Source: Peteryoungia algae
GTDB taxonomy: Bacteria > Pseudomonadota > Alphaproteobacteria > Rhizobiales > Rhizobiaceae
Reading direction: 5' to 3'
DNA: 64,000 nucleotides
Assembly (NCBI RefSeq): GCF_030369675.1
Contig: NZ_CP128477.1
Span: 372,001-436,000, forward strand
Part shown: positions 38,368 to 48,364 of the stretch, piece after piece
Numbering within the stretch: the first letter of the stretch is position 1
Layout of the letters: each line of letters begins with the position of its first letter
Translations under genes and position numbers: made by a program
Notes under the pieces: generated by a model
The model's database searches: none
The model's input: only the letters and a program-made list of their open reading frames with translations
What the model was told of the DNA's origin: nothing

Positions 38368-39606
38368 TCAACCGCCATCCTTTTCGTTCGGTGGCGTTGC
38401 AAGCTTGCTGAAGAATGTCGAGGTGCGCAGCAGGCTGCGGAAGCGCATCCGCCGCTCTTCGGTCGGCACGGCTTCGCGCGCCCGGATACGGGCAAGCGTG
38501 TAGGCGGCGAAGAAGGTTAAGACGACGATCACATAGGTGAACAGCGCATGCGGCCCGAACGCGTCCATCAGGAAGGAGGCGAAGAGTGGTCCGACGACCG
38601 CGCCGACCGACCAGAAGAACAGCGTGCCGGCGGACACCAGGGCATGTTGACCCGGTGCCGCATGGTCGTTGGCATGAGCCGAGCAGAGTGAATAAAGCGG
38701 CAGTGCAAAGGCGCCGAAGGCGAAAATGCCGATGAAATTGGCGACGTCGCTCTCTCCCGCGAGGAAAGCGAGGAAGATCGAGGCGAACAAGGCCCCGATC
38801 GTCGAAACAAGAATGATGACACGGCGATCCAGCTTGTCGGAATAATGGCCGAGCGGATATTGCAGCACGATGCCGGCGAAGATGCCGATGCTCATGAAGC
38901 TCGCGATCGAGGTCACCGACATGCCGATGCCATCGGCATAGATCGGCCCGAGCGAGCGGAAGCTCGAATTGGTGAGCCCGATGACGATGCAGCCGACGGT
39001 CGCGAGTGGCGACACGGACCACAGGACCTTGATGTCGAACTTGACGTCCTTGGGCGGTGCAGGGCTCGACTTGTCGGCGAACGAGATCGGCACGAGCGAC
39101 AGCGAGAGGGCCATGGCGATGATGGCGAAAAGATCGATGCCGCTGACACCGAAGAGCGGGATCATGTACTGTGCCGCCGTTACCGAGCCGAGATCGACGA
39201 AGCGGTAGACGGAAAGCGTGCGCGCCCGCGTGGCATTGGTGACGCGGGCGTTGAGCCAGCTTTCGACGACTGCGAAGAGGCCGGAAAAACAGAGGCCTTG
39301 CACGAGGCGCATGAGGAACCAGGAGATCGGGTCGATCATCAGCACCATCATGATCGAGGCTGCCGAGGCGATGGCCGCAAGCGCCGAGAAGGCGCGGATG
39401 TGGCCGATCGCCCGCATGATCTTGGTGATGTAGACGCAGCCGAGCACGAAGCCGATGAAATAGCCCGTGCCGACCATGCCGATGACCGAGGTGCTGAAAC
39501 CTTCCTCGATGCCGCGAAGCGAGATGAATGTGCCCTGCAGACCGTTGCCGCCGATCAGGATGCCGGCGGTGAGAAGGAGAGGGATGAGGGGGCGGATATC
39601 GTGCAT
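38368..39606 (-). CDS. MFS transporter (YcaD-like)
   Basis: A 412-residue inner-membrane transporter with about 12 hydrophobic segments. Features of the YcaD-like MFS branch include an N-terminal ILIGGNGLQGTFISLRGIEEGFS, the loop GTGYFIGFVLGCVYITK, and WLNARVTNATRART after the fifth helix. QYPLGHYSDKLDRR follows in the second half, where the MFS A-type motif repeats. The C-terminus is a short cytoplasmic tail. The substrate is unknown. No partner genes are adjacent in an obvious operon. Confidence 0.9.
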   Translation of the reverse strand: MHDIRPLIPLLLTAGILIGGNGLQGTFISLRGIEEGFSTSVIGMVGTGYFIGFVLGCVYITKIMRAIGHIRAFSALAAIASAASIMMVLMIDPISWFLMRLVQGLCFSGLFAVVESWLNARVTNATRARTLSVYRFVDLGSVTAAQYMIPLFGVSGIDLFAIIAMALSLSLVPISFADKSSPAPPKDVKFDIKVLWSVSPLATVGCIVIGLTNSSFRSLGPIYADGIGMSVTSIASFMSIGIFAGIVLQYPLGHYSDKLDRRVIILVSTIGALFASIFLAFLAGESDVANFIGIFAFGAFALPLYSLCSAHANDHAAPGQHALVSAGTLFFWSVGAVVGPLFASFLMDAFGPHALFTYVIVVLTFFAAYTLARIRAREAVPTEERRMRFRSLLRTSTFFSKLATPPNEKDGG

Positions 39607-39736
39607 GAAGGGCCTGCGGGCCGCGGCGAGGGCGTGTGATGTGAGTCTGTGCCGTGGCAGACCGCATTCCTAGCCTCGAATCGCCGTTTGCAACAGGTCA
39701 AAATCCACGCTTGCCGCCCACCTGCATTGGTTACCT

Positions 39737-40582
39737 TCAAAGCAGGGGGTAGCCCTGCACGGCCTGGATGAAGGTGGCACCCACGACGGCAAGACAGACG
39801 AGCGCGCCGATGACGATGCCAGGTCTGGCGAAACGTGCTGCGAACCGGTCGAGACTGAGGCCGAGGAGCGGCAGTGCCTGCATGATGTGGGTGGCGAAGA
39901 AATGCGGCACACGCAGATCGCCCCCGCTGCGCGACCAGCCGAAGAGCGGCAGCCCGCCGAGATCCGTCCTGACGCCGCCGACCCAGTGCCCCGGGCCGTC
40001 GATCTGCCCGCTGCCGAGCGCGAAGGCGGTGAAGAGTGTCGCCACACTGCCGAGCACGAGCCCCCAGCCGCCACCGAGGCGCAGGCCGATGGGTGCGTCC
40101 GGACGCGGTCGCAGCAGGATGTAGAGCCCGATCACAAGGCTCGACAATACGAGAAGGGCAGCACCTGCGCCCATTACATTGTAGGCGATCGCCTCGGCCG
40201 GACTGCCGACGTTGAAATGTGAGGCCCTGCCGCGGGCGGCCTGCAGCGTAATGTAGAAGATCTCGCCGCTGGCGGTGATCACGGCCATGAGGCTCGCAAG
40301 CCAGACGCCGCGACCAGTGCGGGTCCGAACGTCAATCAGCGGCAGGAGAACCAGCAGCGTTCCGAGCATCAAGACCAGCGAAGCCTGGAACTTCAGGGGT
40401 TTGATCCAGACGCTGATATCGTTGATCAGTCGATCGTCGACAAAGAACGCGGTGAGGCTCGGCAGCGCCAGTGCCACCTGCAGGCCAATGCCGACGATCA
40501 GCAGGCTGCGGGTGCGGCGCTCGGCCGCCACGAAGTTCTGCGCCGGGGCGAGCGCCAGGCTGTCATGGAAGAGCATGGTCAT
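39737..40582 (-). CDS. Multi-pass membrane protein of unknown function
   Basis: A 281-residue protein with about seven hydrophobic segments (for example RSLLIVGIGLQVALALPSLTAFF and AGAALLVLSSLVIGLYILL). A conserved-looking stretch ISVWIKPLKFQASLVLMLGTL precedes a motif VPHFFATHIMQALPLLGL containing two histidines, which could bind heme or metal. No Pfam family is recognised. The ATG at 40582 starts four bases after the ABA4-like gene's stop. It is therefore the second gene of a two-gene operon under the control region shared with the TetR gene. Confidence 0.7.
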   Translation of the reverse strand: MTMLFHDSLALAPAQNFVAAERRTRSLLIVGIGLQVALALPSLTAFFVDDRLINDISVWIKPLKFQASLVLMLGTLLVLLPLIDVRTRTGRGVWLASLMAVITASGEIFYITLQAARGRASHFNVGSPAEAIAYNVMGAGAALLVLSSLVIGLYILLRPRPDAPIGLRLGGGWGLVLGSVATLFTAFALGSGQIDGPGHWVGGVRTDLGGLPLFGWSRSGGDLRVPHFFATHIMQALPLLGLSLDRFAARFARPGIVIGALVCLAVVGATFIQAVQGYPLL

Positions 40583-40585
40583 CAA

Positions 40586-41017
40586 TCAGGCCTTTCGGGC
40601 GGTGAGCGCCATTTCGCTGGCGCGGGTGATGAAGAACAGCAGGAGGCCGAGCGGGCCGAACATGAAGGTCGCGACCAGCATCGGCGCCTGCAGCAGCCGG
40701 TTGTAGCCGCGCCTGTCGGCCTCGACGGCGATCCAGGTGCCGATGAACAGGTCGAAGGCGAGGTAGTGGACCCAGCCTGCGACCAGCACCGGATCGTCCA
40801 GGAACAGGGTCCGCACCTCGGCAATCGAGCCGAAGCCGCCGCCCTCGACGCGGAAGAAATAGACGAAGATCAGGACGGCATAGGTGAGCGATAGCGCGCC
40901 GATCAGTCCGCATCGGATGAACCCGATGAGGGCGGGCCAGCGGGGTGCCAGAATGAGCAGGAGCCAGCCGGCCATGGCAGTGCTGCTGGTGGTCGAAAAC
41001 ACGGTGTCGGGGGACAT
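40586..41017 (-). CDS. ABA4-like (DUF4281) membrane protein
   Basis: A 143-residue membrane protein with four hydrophobic segments. The conserved features of the ABA4-like family are present: TLFLDDPVLVAGWVHYLAFDLFIGTWIAVEADRRG (residues ~70-104) and the C-terminal LLQAPMLVATFMFGPLGLLLFF. The plant ABA4 protein is required for neoxanthin formation; bacterial functions are unknown. The gene is divergent from a TetR regulator with two matching palindromes between them, and it is followed by another unknown membrane protein. Confidence 0.85.
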   Translation of the reverse strand: MSPDTVFSTTSSTAMAGWLLLILAPRWPALIGFIRCGLIGALSLTYAVLIFVYFFRVEGGGFGSIAEVRTLFLDDPVLVAGWVHYLAFDLFIGTWIAVEADRRGYNRLLQAPMLVATFMFGPLGLLLFFITRASEMALTARKA

Positions 41018-41026
41018 GGGAGCCTC

Positions 41027-41045
41027 ATCTTGACGGTGACAAGAT
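41027..41045. promoter_or_regulatory. Candidate TetR operator 1
   Basis: A palindrome ATCTTG-N7-CAAGAT with core CTTGACGGTGACAAG. It fits the pattern CTTGNCNNNGNCAAG shared with a second site 32 bp away. It lies ten bases before the ABA4-like start codon and downstream of that gene's likely promoter. The role is inferred from position and symmetry. Confidence 0.65.
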
Positions 41046-41060
41046 TAGCATGCGGGATAA

Positions 41061-41075
41061 CTTGGCAATGTCAAG
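41061..41075. promoter_or_regulatory. Candidate TetR operator 2
   Basis: CTTGGCAATGTCAAG has the same half-sites, the same 7-base spacer and the same inner C/G positions as operator 1. Read leftward it contains TTGACA, a consensus -35 element. A TGCTAA element about 18 bases further could be the -10 for the ABA4-like operon. Binding here would block RNA polymerase. Confidence 0.65.
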
Positions 41076-41116
41076 ATTGATTTTGACGGCGCGGTTTCGA
41101 GCGGTTATGAAGGGGC

Positions 41117-41725
41117 ATGGCGAGACAAAAATCCTATCACCATGGCGATCTGCGCCAGGCTCTCATCGACACCGGGCTCACCATGCTCGAAGAGCATGGC
41201 CTGGAAGGCCTGACGCTGCGCAAGCTGGCCGCGCGTGTCGGCGTGTCCCATGCGGCTCCCGAACATCATTTTCCGTCGCTGCGCCACCTGATGACGGCCT
41301 TTGCCGTCGAGGGATTTCGTCAGTTTGCAGCCTCGATGCGCTCGGCCATGGCGGTGGCGCCCGATGATCCGGCAGGGCAGTTGCGTGCAGCCTCCCGCGG
41401 CTACCTCGCCTTTGCCTCGTCCCGGCCGCATCTCTTCAGGCTGATGTTCACGGCCAGCCGGCTTGACTGGGACGATCCGGCCATCGGCCCGACTGCCAGT
41501 GCCGCCCATGCGGTCCTGGTGGAAATCTCGGTTCCGGTTGCGAAACGCATGAAGCTGGATACACCTGAGGGCAGGGCGGCCGTCGAGCAACTCGTCTGGT
41601 CACAGATCCACGGCCATGCGCATCTGATGATCGACGGCAAGCTTCAGCAGGGCGGCGGCGGCGGCACCGGCTGTGAGCCGTTTGCGGCGCCGCTGGATCT
41701 GGCAAGTGTGTTGTTACCGGAGTGA
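41117..41725 (+). CDS. TetR/AcrR family transcriptional regulator
   Basis: A 202-residue one-component regulator. The N-terminal helix-turn-helix is clear: HGDLRQALIDTGLTMLEEHGLEGLTLRKLAARVGVSHAAPEHHFPS, residues ~9-55. The C-terminal ligand domain (LRAASRGYLAFASSRPHLFRLMF...) resembles the TetR_C_33-like type. It probably represses itself and the divergent membrane operon through the two palindromes in the 99-base gap. The ligand is unknown. The C-terminus has a Gly-rich stretch (QQGGGGGTG). Confidence 0.93.
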   Translation: MARQKSYHHGDLRQALIDTGLTMLEEHGLEGLTLRKLAARVGVSHAAPEHHFPSLRHLMTAFAVEGFRQFAASMRSAMAVAPDDPAGQLRAASRGYLAFASSRPHLFRLMFTASRLDWDDPAIGPTASAAHAVLVEISVPVAKRMKLDTPEGRAAVEQLVWSQIHGHAHLMIDGKLQQGGGGGTGCEPFAAPLDLASVLLPE

Positions 41726-41785
41726 AGGGCGCGAACGCCTCACGCAACACACGGTTCTCCGGCAACGAACAGGAAGCGGAACGGG

Positions 41786-42586
41786 ATGAAGATAATGTGC
41801 CTCAACGGCTGGGGCGGAAAGCTGCATCAAGAACTGACGGCATACGTCAAGGACGTATCGCCCGATATCCTCTGTCTGCAGGAGGTCACGCACAGTCCTG
41901 CTGCAGAGTCGGAGTGGCTGACCTATCGAGACGGCGACCACATTCTGCCGCAGCGGGCGAACTTTTTTCGTGATGTCGCCCGCGTGCTTCCCGATCATGT
42001 GTCCGTGTTCTGTCCGGCAGCACAAGGAACGCTTTGGGATGGAGAACGCGCGGTGCCGTCCCAATGGGGACTGGCGACCTTTGTCCACAGCGCCCTCCCG
42101 GTGACCGCGCAGGTTCAAGGCTTCGTCCATAAGGCATTTTCGCCGCATGGTTATGGAGAGCACCCGAGATCAAGAAGCGCGCATGCCGTTCGCGTCTACG
42201 ACTACGAACAGGACCGGTTCCTGTGCATCGCCCACATGCACGGGCTTCGCGATCTGAACGGCAAGAGTGACACGCCCGACCGCAGGCTGCAGGCCGAACG
42301 ACTGGCGGAACTGGTCGCCCATGTGTCTGAGCCGGAGGATGGACTGATCGTATGCGGAGATTTCAACATCGAGCCGAACAGCGAGACCTTCGAGATACTC
42401 GGCACGCTCGGACTTGCGGACCTCGTCACCACGAGAGGGTTTCCAGGCACGCGCACATCTCATTATGCGAAGCCGGGCAGGTTCGCCGACTACATGCTGG
42501 TCAATGAACACGTCGCGGTTTCGGACTTTTCCGTCGTATTCGATCCAGAGGTTTCAGACCACTGCCCGCTGGTGCTGACGATCTGA
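41786..42586 (+). CDS. Endonuclease/exonuclease/phosphatase family protein
   Basis: A 266-residue EEP-fold metal-dependent hydrolase. It starts with MCLNGWGGKLHQEL (catalytic Asn), and the metal-binding Glu is in DILCLQEVTHS. IVCGDFNIEPNS (Asp and Asn) and the final DHCPLVLTI (Asp-His) complete the active site. No signal peptide is seen. Targets of the family range from DNA to phospholipids and nucleotides, and the substrate cannot be predicted here. It follows the TetR gene by 60 bases and precedes aspS. Confidence 0.9.
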   Translation: MKIMCLNGWGGKLHQELTAYVKDVSPDILCLQEVTHSPAAESEWLTYRDGDHILPQRANFFRDVARVLPDHVSVFCPAAQGTLWDGERAVPSQWGLATFVHSALPVTAQVQGFVHKAFSPHGYGEHPRSRSAHAVRVYDYEQDRFLCIAHMHGLRDLNGKSDTPDRRLQAERLAELVAHVSEPEDGLIVCGDFNIEPNSETFEILGTLGLADLVTTRGFPGTRTSHYAKPGRFADYMLVNEHVAVSDFSVVFDPEVSDHCPLVLTI

Positions 42587-42606
42587 TTGGTTCTCAGGTG
42601 TGAATT

Positions 42607-42620
42607 GCGTCAATTGACGC
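42607..42620. repeat. Perfect 14-base palindrome upstream of aspS
   Basis: GCGTCAATTGACGC is an exact palindrome 20 bases after the EEP gene's stop and 130 bases before the aspS start. It could be a protein-binding site or part of a terminator; there is no T-run. A TTGACA element lies 28 bases further on. Confidence 0.5.
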
Positions 42621-42750
42621 GAGGAGCGAAGCCCCAAGCCTCCAGCCTTGACAAATCAGGCGGGTCATGCGCTTTTCCGCCCGATTTTCTATCGGTCGCG
42701 CGCCTCTCATGATGGTGCCCTGGCGTCCGTCACATTCGGGAAACTTGACC

Positions 42751-44541
42751 ATGCATCCTTACCGCAGCCACACCTGTGCCGCTCTTCGCAAGTCCGATGT
42801 CGGGCAGACCGTCCGACTCTCCGGCTGGGTTCACCGTGTCCGCGACCATGGCGGCGTGCTCTTCATCGACCTGCGCGATCATTATGGCATCACCCAGGTC
42901 GTGGCTGATCCGGACAGCCCGGCCTTCAAGGCGGCCGAAATGGTGCGCGGCGAATGGGTGATCCGCATCGACGGCCGCGTCAAGGCCCGGACAGACGAAA
43001 CGGTCAACAAGAACATGCCGACCGGCGAGATCGAGCTTTATGCCCAGGAGATCGAGGTTCTCTCGGCTGCCAAGGAACTTCCGCTGCCGGTCTTCGGCGA
43101 GCCGGACTATCCCGAGGATGTGCGCCTGAAGTACCGCTTCCTCGACCTGCGTCGTGAAACCCTGCACAAGAACATCGTCAAGCGCACCCAGATCATCTCC
43201 TCGATGCGCACGGGTATGGCCGCTGCCGGTTTTGCCGAATACTCGACCCCGATCCTGACGGCCTCTTCGCCGGAAGGCGCGCGTGACTTCCTCGTGCCGA
43301 GCCGCATCCACGAAGGCAAGTTCTTCGCGCTGCCCCAGGCACCGCAGCAGTACAAGCAGTTGCTGATGGTCGCCGGCTTCGACCGCTATTTCCAGATCGC
43401 ACCCTGCTTCCGCGACGAAGACCCGCGCGCCGACCGCCTGCCGGGCGAGTTCTACCAGCTCGACGTCGAGATGAGCTTCGTTACCCAGGAAGACATCTGG
43501 GGCACGATGGAGCCGATGATGACCTCCGTCTTCGAGCAGTTCGCCGAAGGCAAGCCGGTCACCAAGGAATGGCCGCGCATTCCCTATGACGTCGCGATCC
43601 GCAAATACGGCTCCGACAAGCCGGACCTGCGCAACCCGATCGTCATGGAAGGCGTCACCGACCATTTCCGCGATTCCGGCTTCAAGGTCTTCGCCGGCAT
43701 GATCGCGTCCAACCCGAAGGTCGAGATCTGGGCAATCCCCGCCAAGACCGGCGGCAGCCGCGCATTCTGCGACCGCATGAACGCCTGGGCGCAAGGGCAG
43801 GGCCAGCCGGGCCTCGGCTACATCTTCTGGAAGGAAGAGGACGGCAAGATTGCCGGCTCCGGCCCGCTTGCCAAGAACATCGGCGAAGAACGTACCGAAG
43901 CAATCCGCCAGCAGCTGGGCCTCGAGCCGGGCGACGCCGCCTTCTTCGTCGCCGGCGATCCGGCCAAGTTCTACAAGTTTGCCGGTGAAGCCCGCACGCG
44001 CGCCGGCGAGGAGTTGAACCTCATCGACCGTGATCGTTTCGAAATGTGCTGGATCGTCGACTTCCCGTTCTACGAATACAACGAGGACGAAAAGAAGATC
44101 GACTTCGCCCACAACCCGTTCTCCATGCCGCAGGGTGGTCTGGAAGCGCTGGAAAGCCAGGATCCTCTGTCGCTCAAGGCCTATCAGTATGACGCGGTCT
44201 GCAACGGCTTCGAAATCGCCTCTGGTTCGATCCGTAACCAGTCGCCGGAGCTGATGGTCAAGGCCTTCGAAAAGGTCGGCCTGTCGCAGAGCGATGTCGA
44301 GGAACGCTTCGGCGGCATGTACCGTGCCTTCCAGTATGGCGCCCCTCCGCATGGCGGCTGCGCCTTCGGCATCGACCGCGTGGTCATGTTGCTGGTCGGC
44401 GCGAAGAACCTGCGCGAAATTTCGATCTTCCCGATGAACCAGCAGGCCCAGGACTTGCTGATGAACGCCCCGTCGCCGGCGACGCCCGCACAGCTGCGCG
44501 ATCTGGCGCTGCGTGTCGTGCCGCAGCCGAAAAAGGACTAA
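42751..44541 (+). CDS. aspS: Aspartyl-tRNA synthetase
   Basis: A 596-residue class II aminoacyl-tRNA synthetase. The OB-fold anticodon-binding domain comes first ([23 protein letters not shown]). The catalytic core has motif 2 [25 protein letters not shown] and motif 3 [17 protein letters not shown], and the bacterial insertion domain lies between. The ATG at 42751 (MHPYRSHTC) fits family length; the longer in-frame start at 42667 adds unconserved residues. Alphaproteobacterial AspRS is often non-discriminating and also charges tRNA-Asn; this cannot be decided here. A strong terminator follows. Confidence 0.98.
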   Translation: MHPYRSHTCAALRKSDVGQTVRLSGWVHRVRDHGGVLFIDLRDHYGITQVVADPDSPAFKAAEMVRGEWVIRIDGRVKARTDETVNKNMPTGEIELYAQEIEVLSAAKELPLPVFGEPDYPEDVRLKYRFLDLRRETLHKNIVKRTQIISSMRTGMAAAGFAEYSTPILTASSPEGARDFLVPSRIHEGKFFALPQAPQQYKQLLMVAGFDRYFQIAPCFRDEDPRADRLPGEFYQLDVEMSFVTQEDIWGTMEPMMTSVFEQFAEGKPVTKEWPRIPYDVAIRKYGSDKPDLRNPIVMEGVTDHFRDSGFKVFAGMIASNPKVEIWAIPAKTGGSRAFCDRMNAWAQGQGQPGLGYIFWKEEDGKIAGSGPLAKNIGEERTEAIRQQLGLEPGDAAFFVAGDPAKFYKFAGEARTRAGEELNLIDRDRFEMCWIVDFPFYEYNEDEKKIDFAHNPFSMPQGGLEALESQDPLSLKAYQYDAVCNGFEIASGSIRNQSPELMVKAFEKVGLSQSDVEERFGGMYRAFQYGAPPHGGCAFGIDRVVMLLVGAKNLREISIFPMNQQAQDLLMNAPSPATPAQLRDLALRVVPQPKKD

Positions 44542-44567
44542 TCGGGTCCGGGTATCTGGAGATGACG

Positions 44568-44595
44568 AAGGCCGGGAGTGATCCCGGCCTTTTTT
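44568..44595 (+). terminator. Rho-independent terminator after aspS
   Basis: AAGGCCGGG and CCCGGCCTT pair perfectly around a 6-base loop and are followed by a run of T. It lies 26 bases beyond the aspS stop. Confidence 0.92.
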
Positions 44596-44614
44596 GTTGT
44601 GTCTCGGGACATGC

Positions 44615-44643
44615 AAAAGCCCGGCTGCTTTCGCAACCGGGCT
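44615..44643 (-). terminator. Terminator for the leftward exported-protein gene
   Basis: Read leftward, AGCCCGG and CCGGGCT form a stem extended by TGC/GCA across a G-T pair, with TTTT at the distal side. It lies 22 bases after the stop of the gene at 44666. Confidence 0.85.
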
Positions 44644-44665
44644 CTTGTCTTGAACGCCGAGGCAA

Positions 44666-45862
44666 TCAGTCGTTTGCGGTGACCTTGAGCCCGATCAGGC
44701 TGGGAATGGTCTCCGGCGCGCCCATGGCCGCACCCATGATCATCGGGAACGCAATCGGATTGGCCGGAGCGGCGGCAATGGTGAGTGCCTTCGGATCGTC
44801 GATATAGGTGTTGACGGCAGCCGAGACCTCGTTCTGCAGCGCACCGAGCTTGGCCTGGGCGAGCAGGATCGGGACCATGCCCTTGACCATCTGCGCCATC
44901 GTCGCGCCATCGGTCCCCTGGCTCTTGCCGGCATAGTCGAAGCCGCGCTTGGTGATCCCCGCATCCTCGAAGCGGATCTGGGCATCGACAAGCGACATCT
45001 GTTGCACGAGCCCGAGCATGGCGAGACCGGCGGCCTGCTGGGCCTGTTCGTTCTGCGGCTGTGCCTGCATCATGCGGGCCTGTTCCTGCATCTGCTTGAC
45101 GAGCTCAAGCGTGTAGCCGGACATCGAGAAGGCGAGGCTGAGCTTGCCGACATTGGCAAAATCGATCGAATAATCCTCGATGTCGATCGTGCCGCTTTCG
45201 ACTTCCCAGCTGCCGGACAGGTTCATGTTGCCGTCGAGGCTGGTCAGGCCGAGCGCTTCGATCGTTTCCCGGGCCTTCGGGTCTTCGACCGCGCCAAGAT
45301 CGGCCTTCACGCCGGTGACAGTCCCCTCGAAGGTAATGGTGCTTTCATCCTCGGACAGGCCCATCGTGCCCACGGCTTCCGACAGGGAAAAGACGGGCTT
45401 GCCGTCTGCGGTGACGTCTACCGGGCCACTGTGTGCCTCTTCGTAAAACATCAGCGAATCGATACCTTCGGCACTGGTGTCGCCGGGCACATAGACGCCG
45501 GAGAGGTAGAGGTCCTGAACCTTGAGCGTGGATTTCTCCTCGGTGACATTGACCTCGGGAAATTCAACGCGCTCGATGTAGTAGGAGCCGCCTTCTTCCT
45601 CGCTGACACCCTGGAGCGTCACTTCCTCAAGTGCCAGGGGCTTTCCAGCCGTGGGGCCGTCAACGCCGAGCTTCAGGCCCTTGAGGATCACGTCGGTGCC
45701 GTCGACCTCGATGCTGTCCGCAGTGATGCTCGTACCGCCGGTGGCGAAGGAGGCATTGATCTTCTTGAGCAAATCCTGTCCGTCCAGCGCGAGCGCGGGG
45801 TTGGTGAAAGCGCAGAGCGCCGCGCCCGCAAGCAGAATTCGGGTGGAACGGTACAAGGTCAT
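44666..45862 (-). CDS. Exported protein of unknown function
   Basis: A 398-residue protein with a Sec signal peptide (MTLYRSTRILLAGAALCAFTNPALA, cleavage near residue 25). The mature part is rich in beta strands with many Asp/Glu, Gly and Thr (TADSIEVDGTDVILKGLKLG, DIEDYSIDFANVGKLSLAF). A Gln/Met-rich helix (KQMQEQARMMQAQPQNEQAQQ) lies near residue 265. The repeated strand pattern recalls AsmA-like or lipid-transfer proteins, but no family is recognised. It has its own terminator and faces parC across a 206-base gap. Confidence 0.75.
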   Translation of the reverse strand: MTLYRSTRILLAGAALCAFTNPALALDGQDLLKKINASFATGGTSITADSIEVDGTDVILKGLKLGVDGPTAGKPLALEEVTLQGVSEEEGGSYYIERVEFPEVNVTEEKSTLKVQDLYLSGVYVPGDTSAEGIDSLMFYEEAHSGPVDVTADGKPVFSLSEAVGTMGLSEDESTITFEGTVTGVKADLGAVEDPKARETIEALGLTSLDGNMNLSGSWEVESGTIDIEDYSIDFANVGKLSLAFSMSGYTLELVKQMQEQARMMQAQPQNEQAQQAAGLAMLGLVQQMSLVDAQIRFEDAGITKRGFDYAGKSQGTDGATMAQMVKGMVPILLAQAKLGALQNEVSAAVNTYIDDPKALTIAAAPANPIAFPMIMGAAMGAPETIPSLIGLKVTAND

Positions 45863-46068
45863 GACGAGGTCCTCTGTTGATTTTGGCAGCGTTTGACGTG
45901 CCCAAAAGGTCGGCGATATTTATAAGGGGGATTGAAAAAACGTCCACCGGTTTTCGCCATAGACCGGTGCGTGCCGATTGTGGCGTGATGACGGTCACAG
46001 CCCCTTAATCCACAGGCAGAATCCCCGGTTTCCTTGCCGTTCCGGGTCTTCTCCGCTAGGGGAGACCC

Positions 46069-48345
46069 ATGGGGACAAATCAGCTTCCGCCCGAAGAGGG
46101 TGGCGACAACATTCTTCCGGTTGACCTGAAGGCGGCGCTCGAAGAGCGCTATCTCGCCTACGCCTTGTCGACGATCATGCACCGCGCTCTGCCGGACGTC
46201 CGCGACGGACTGAAACCGGTGCATCGCCGTATCATCCACGCGATGAGCGAGATGGGCATCAGGCCGAACTCGGCCTTCAAGAAATGTGCCCGTATCGTCG
46301 GTGACGTCATCGGTAAGTTCCACCCGCATGGTGACCAGTCGGTCTATGACGCTCTGGTGCGCCTGGCTCAGGACTTCTCGCAGCGCTATCCGGTCGTGGA
46401 CGGGCAGGGGAACTTCGGCAATATCGACGGCGACAGTGCTGCAGCCTATCGTTACACCGAAGCCCGCATGACGGATGTCGCGGCCCTGCTTCTCGAAGGC
46501 ATAGATCAGGACGCCGTCGACTTCCGTCCGACCTACAACGAGGAAGACGACGAGCCGACGGTTCTTCCGGGCGCCTTCCCGAACCTTCTCGCAAACGGTG
46601 CGACCGGCATTGCGGTGGGCATGGCGACCTCGATCCCGCCGCACAACGCCCATGAGCTTTGTGATGCTGCCCTCTACCTCATCAAGAGCCCCGGCGCCTC
46701 CGTCGAGGATCTGTTTGCCGATCCGGAGCATCCGGAGCGCGGTGGCATTGAGGGGCCAGACTTCCCGACCGGCGGTGTGATCATCGAGAGCCGTGCCTCG
46801 ATGCTCGAGACCTATCGTACCGGACGCGGCGGCTTCCGGGTGCGTGCCAAGTGGGAAATCGAGGATCTCGGCCGTGGTGGCTATCAGATCATCGTCACGC
46901 AGATCCCCTTCCAGGTGCAGAAGTCGCGCCTGATCGAGAAGATCGCCGAACTCCTGATTGCTCGCCGCCTGCCGCTGCTCGAAGACGTGCGCGACGAAAG
47001 TGCGGAAGACGTACGCCTTGTCCTCGTGCCGAAGAGCCGCACGGTCGACGCCACGCTGCTGATGGAATCGCTGTTCAAGCTCACCGAGCTCGAGAGCCGC
47101 ATTCCGCTCAACATGAATGTGCTGTCGCAGGGCAAGGTGCCCAAGGTCATGGCCCTCAACGAGGTGCTGACCGAATGGCTGGACCACCGCAAGGACGTGC
47201 TCGTCCGCCGGTCGAAGTTCCGCCTGGCCGCAATCGACCGCCGCCTCGAGATCCTCGGCGGCCTGCTGATCGCCTATCTCAATCTCGACGAGGTGATCCG
47301 CATCATCCGCGAGGAGGACGAGCCAAAGCCTGTCCTGATCGCCAAATGGGATCTGACCGACAATCAGGCGGAAGCCATCCTCAACATGCGCCTGCGCAAC
47401 CTGCGCAAGCTCGAGGAATTCGAGATCCGCAAGGAGCATGACGCGCTCTCCGCTGAAAAGGCGGAGATCGAATCCCTTCTCGCCTCCTCGGACAAGCAAT
47501 GGCAGACGGTCGCCTGGGAAATCGGCGAGGTGAAGAAGAAATATGCGAAGGCGACCGAGCTCGGCCGCCGCCGCACCGTTTTCTCCGACGCCCCGAGTGC
47601 GGATGTCGAGGCGATCCAGCAGGCGATGATCGAAAAGGAACCGATCACTGTCGTCATCTCGGAGAAGGGCTGGATCCGCGCCCTCAAGGGCCACATCGCC
47701 GACACGTCAGCGCTGACCTTCAAGGAAGGCGATGCGCTGAAGGTGGCTTTCCCGGCCCAGACGACCGACAAGATCCTGATCGTCACAACGGGCGGCAAGG
47801 TCTATACGCTGGGCGGCGACAAGCTGCCGGGTGGCCGCGGCCATGGCGAGCCCTTGCGAATCATGGTCGACATGGAAAACGATCAGGATGTCCTCACCGC
47901 CTTCGTGCATGACGCCAGCCGCAAGCTGATCCTCGTCTCAACCGCCGGCAACGGATTCATCGTGCCGGAAGGCGAGGTTATCGCCAACACACGCAAGGGC
48001 AAGCAGGTGATGAATGTCGGCATGCCGGACGAGGCCAAGCTCGTGGTGCCGGTCAGCGGCGACCATCTGGCCGTGGTCGGCGAAAACCGCAAGCTGCTCG
48101 TCTTCCCGCTCGTCCAGATTCCGGAAATGACCCGAGGGAAGGGTGTCCGCCTGCAGCGCTACAAGGATGGCGGCATTTCCGACGTGAAGTGCTTTGCGAT
48201 CGCAGACGGCCTGACCTGGGCCGACAGCGCCGGCCGCACCTTCACCAAGACGAAGGACGAGCTGGTCGAATGGCTCGGCGAACGCGCAACGGCCGGACGT
48301 CTGGTTCCGAAGGGCTTCCCGCGCAGCGGCAAGTTCTCTGGCTGA
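46069..48345 (+). CDS. parC: DNA topoisomerase IV subunit A
   Basis: ParC is the DNA-cleaving subunit of topoisomerase IV, which decatenates chromosomes with ParE. The 758-residue protein has the N-terminal winged-helix/tower domain with [24 protein letters not shown]. The catalytic tyrosine is in YRYTEARM (Tyr129). The quinolone-region sequence is [21 protein letters not shown]-terminal beta-pinwheel with degenerate GyrA-box-like repeats follows. The presence of ParC-type rather than GyrA-type C-terminal repeats, and the 758-residue length, favour parC over gyrA. Confidence 0.96.
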   Translation: MGTNQLPPEEGGDNILPVDLKAALEERYLAYALSTIMHRALPDVRDGLKPVHRRIIHAMSEMGIRPNSAFKKCARIVGDVIGKFHPHGDQSVYDALVRLAQDFSQRYPVVDGQGNFGNIDGDSAAAYRYTEARMTDVAALLLEGIDQDAVDFRPTYNEEDDEPTVLPGAFPNLLANGATGIAVGMATSIPPHNAHELCDAALYLIKSPGASVEDLFADPEHPERGGIEGPDFPTGGVIIESRASMLETYRTGRGGFRVRAKWEIEDLGRGGYQIIVTQIPFQVQKSRLIEKIAELLIARRLPLLEDVRDESAEDVRLVLVPKSRTVDATLLMESLFKLTELESRIPLNMNVLSQGKVPKVMALNEVLTEWLDHRKDVLVRRSKFRLAAIDRRLEILGGLLIAYLNLDEVIRIIREEDEPKPVLIAKWDLTDNQAEAILNMRLRNLRKLEEFEIRKEHDALSAEKAEIESLLASSDKQWQTVAWEIGEVKKKYAKATELGRRRTVFSDAPSADVEAIQQAMIEKEPITVVISEKGWIRALKGHIADTSALTFKEGDALKVAFPAQTTDKILIVTTGGKVYTLGGDKLPGGRGHGEPLRIMVDMENDQDVLTAFVHDASRKLILVSTAGNGFIVPEGEVIANTRKGKQVMNVGMPDEAKLVVPVSGDHLAVVGENRKLLVFPLVQIPEMTRGKGVRLQRYKDGGISDVKCFAIADGLTWADSAGRTFTKTKDELVEWLGERATAGRLVPKGFPRSGKFSG

Positions 48346-48364
48346 TATCCCTGGATATGAGACG

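Noticed and set aside
41083..41111. TTGACG-N17-TATGAA promoter for the TetR gene
   Set aside because: Its start point would fall on the ATG itself, giving a leaderless mRNA although a ribosome site is present; too uncertain to list.
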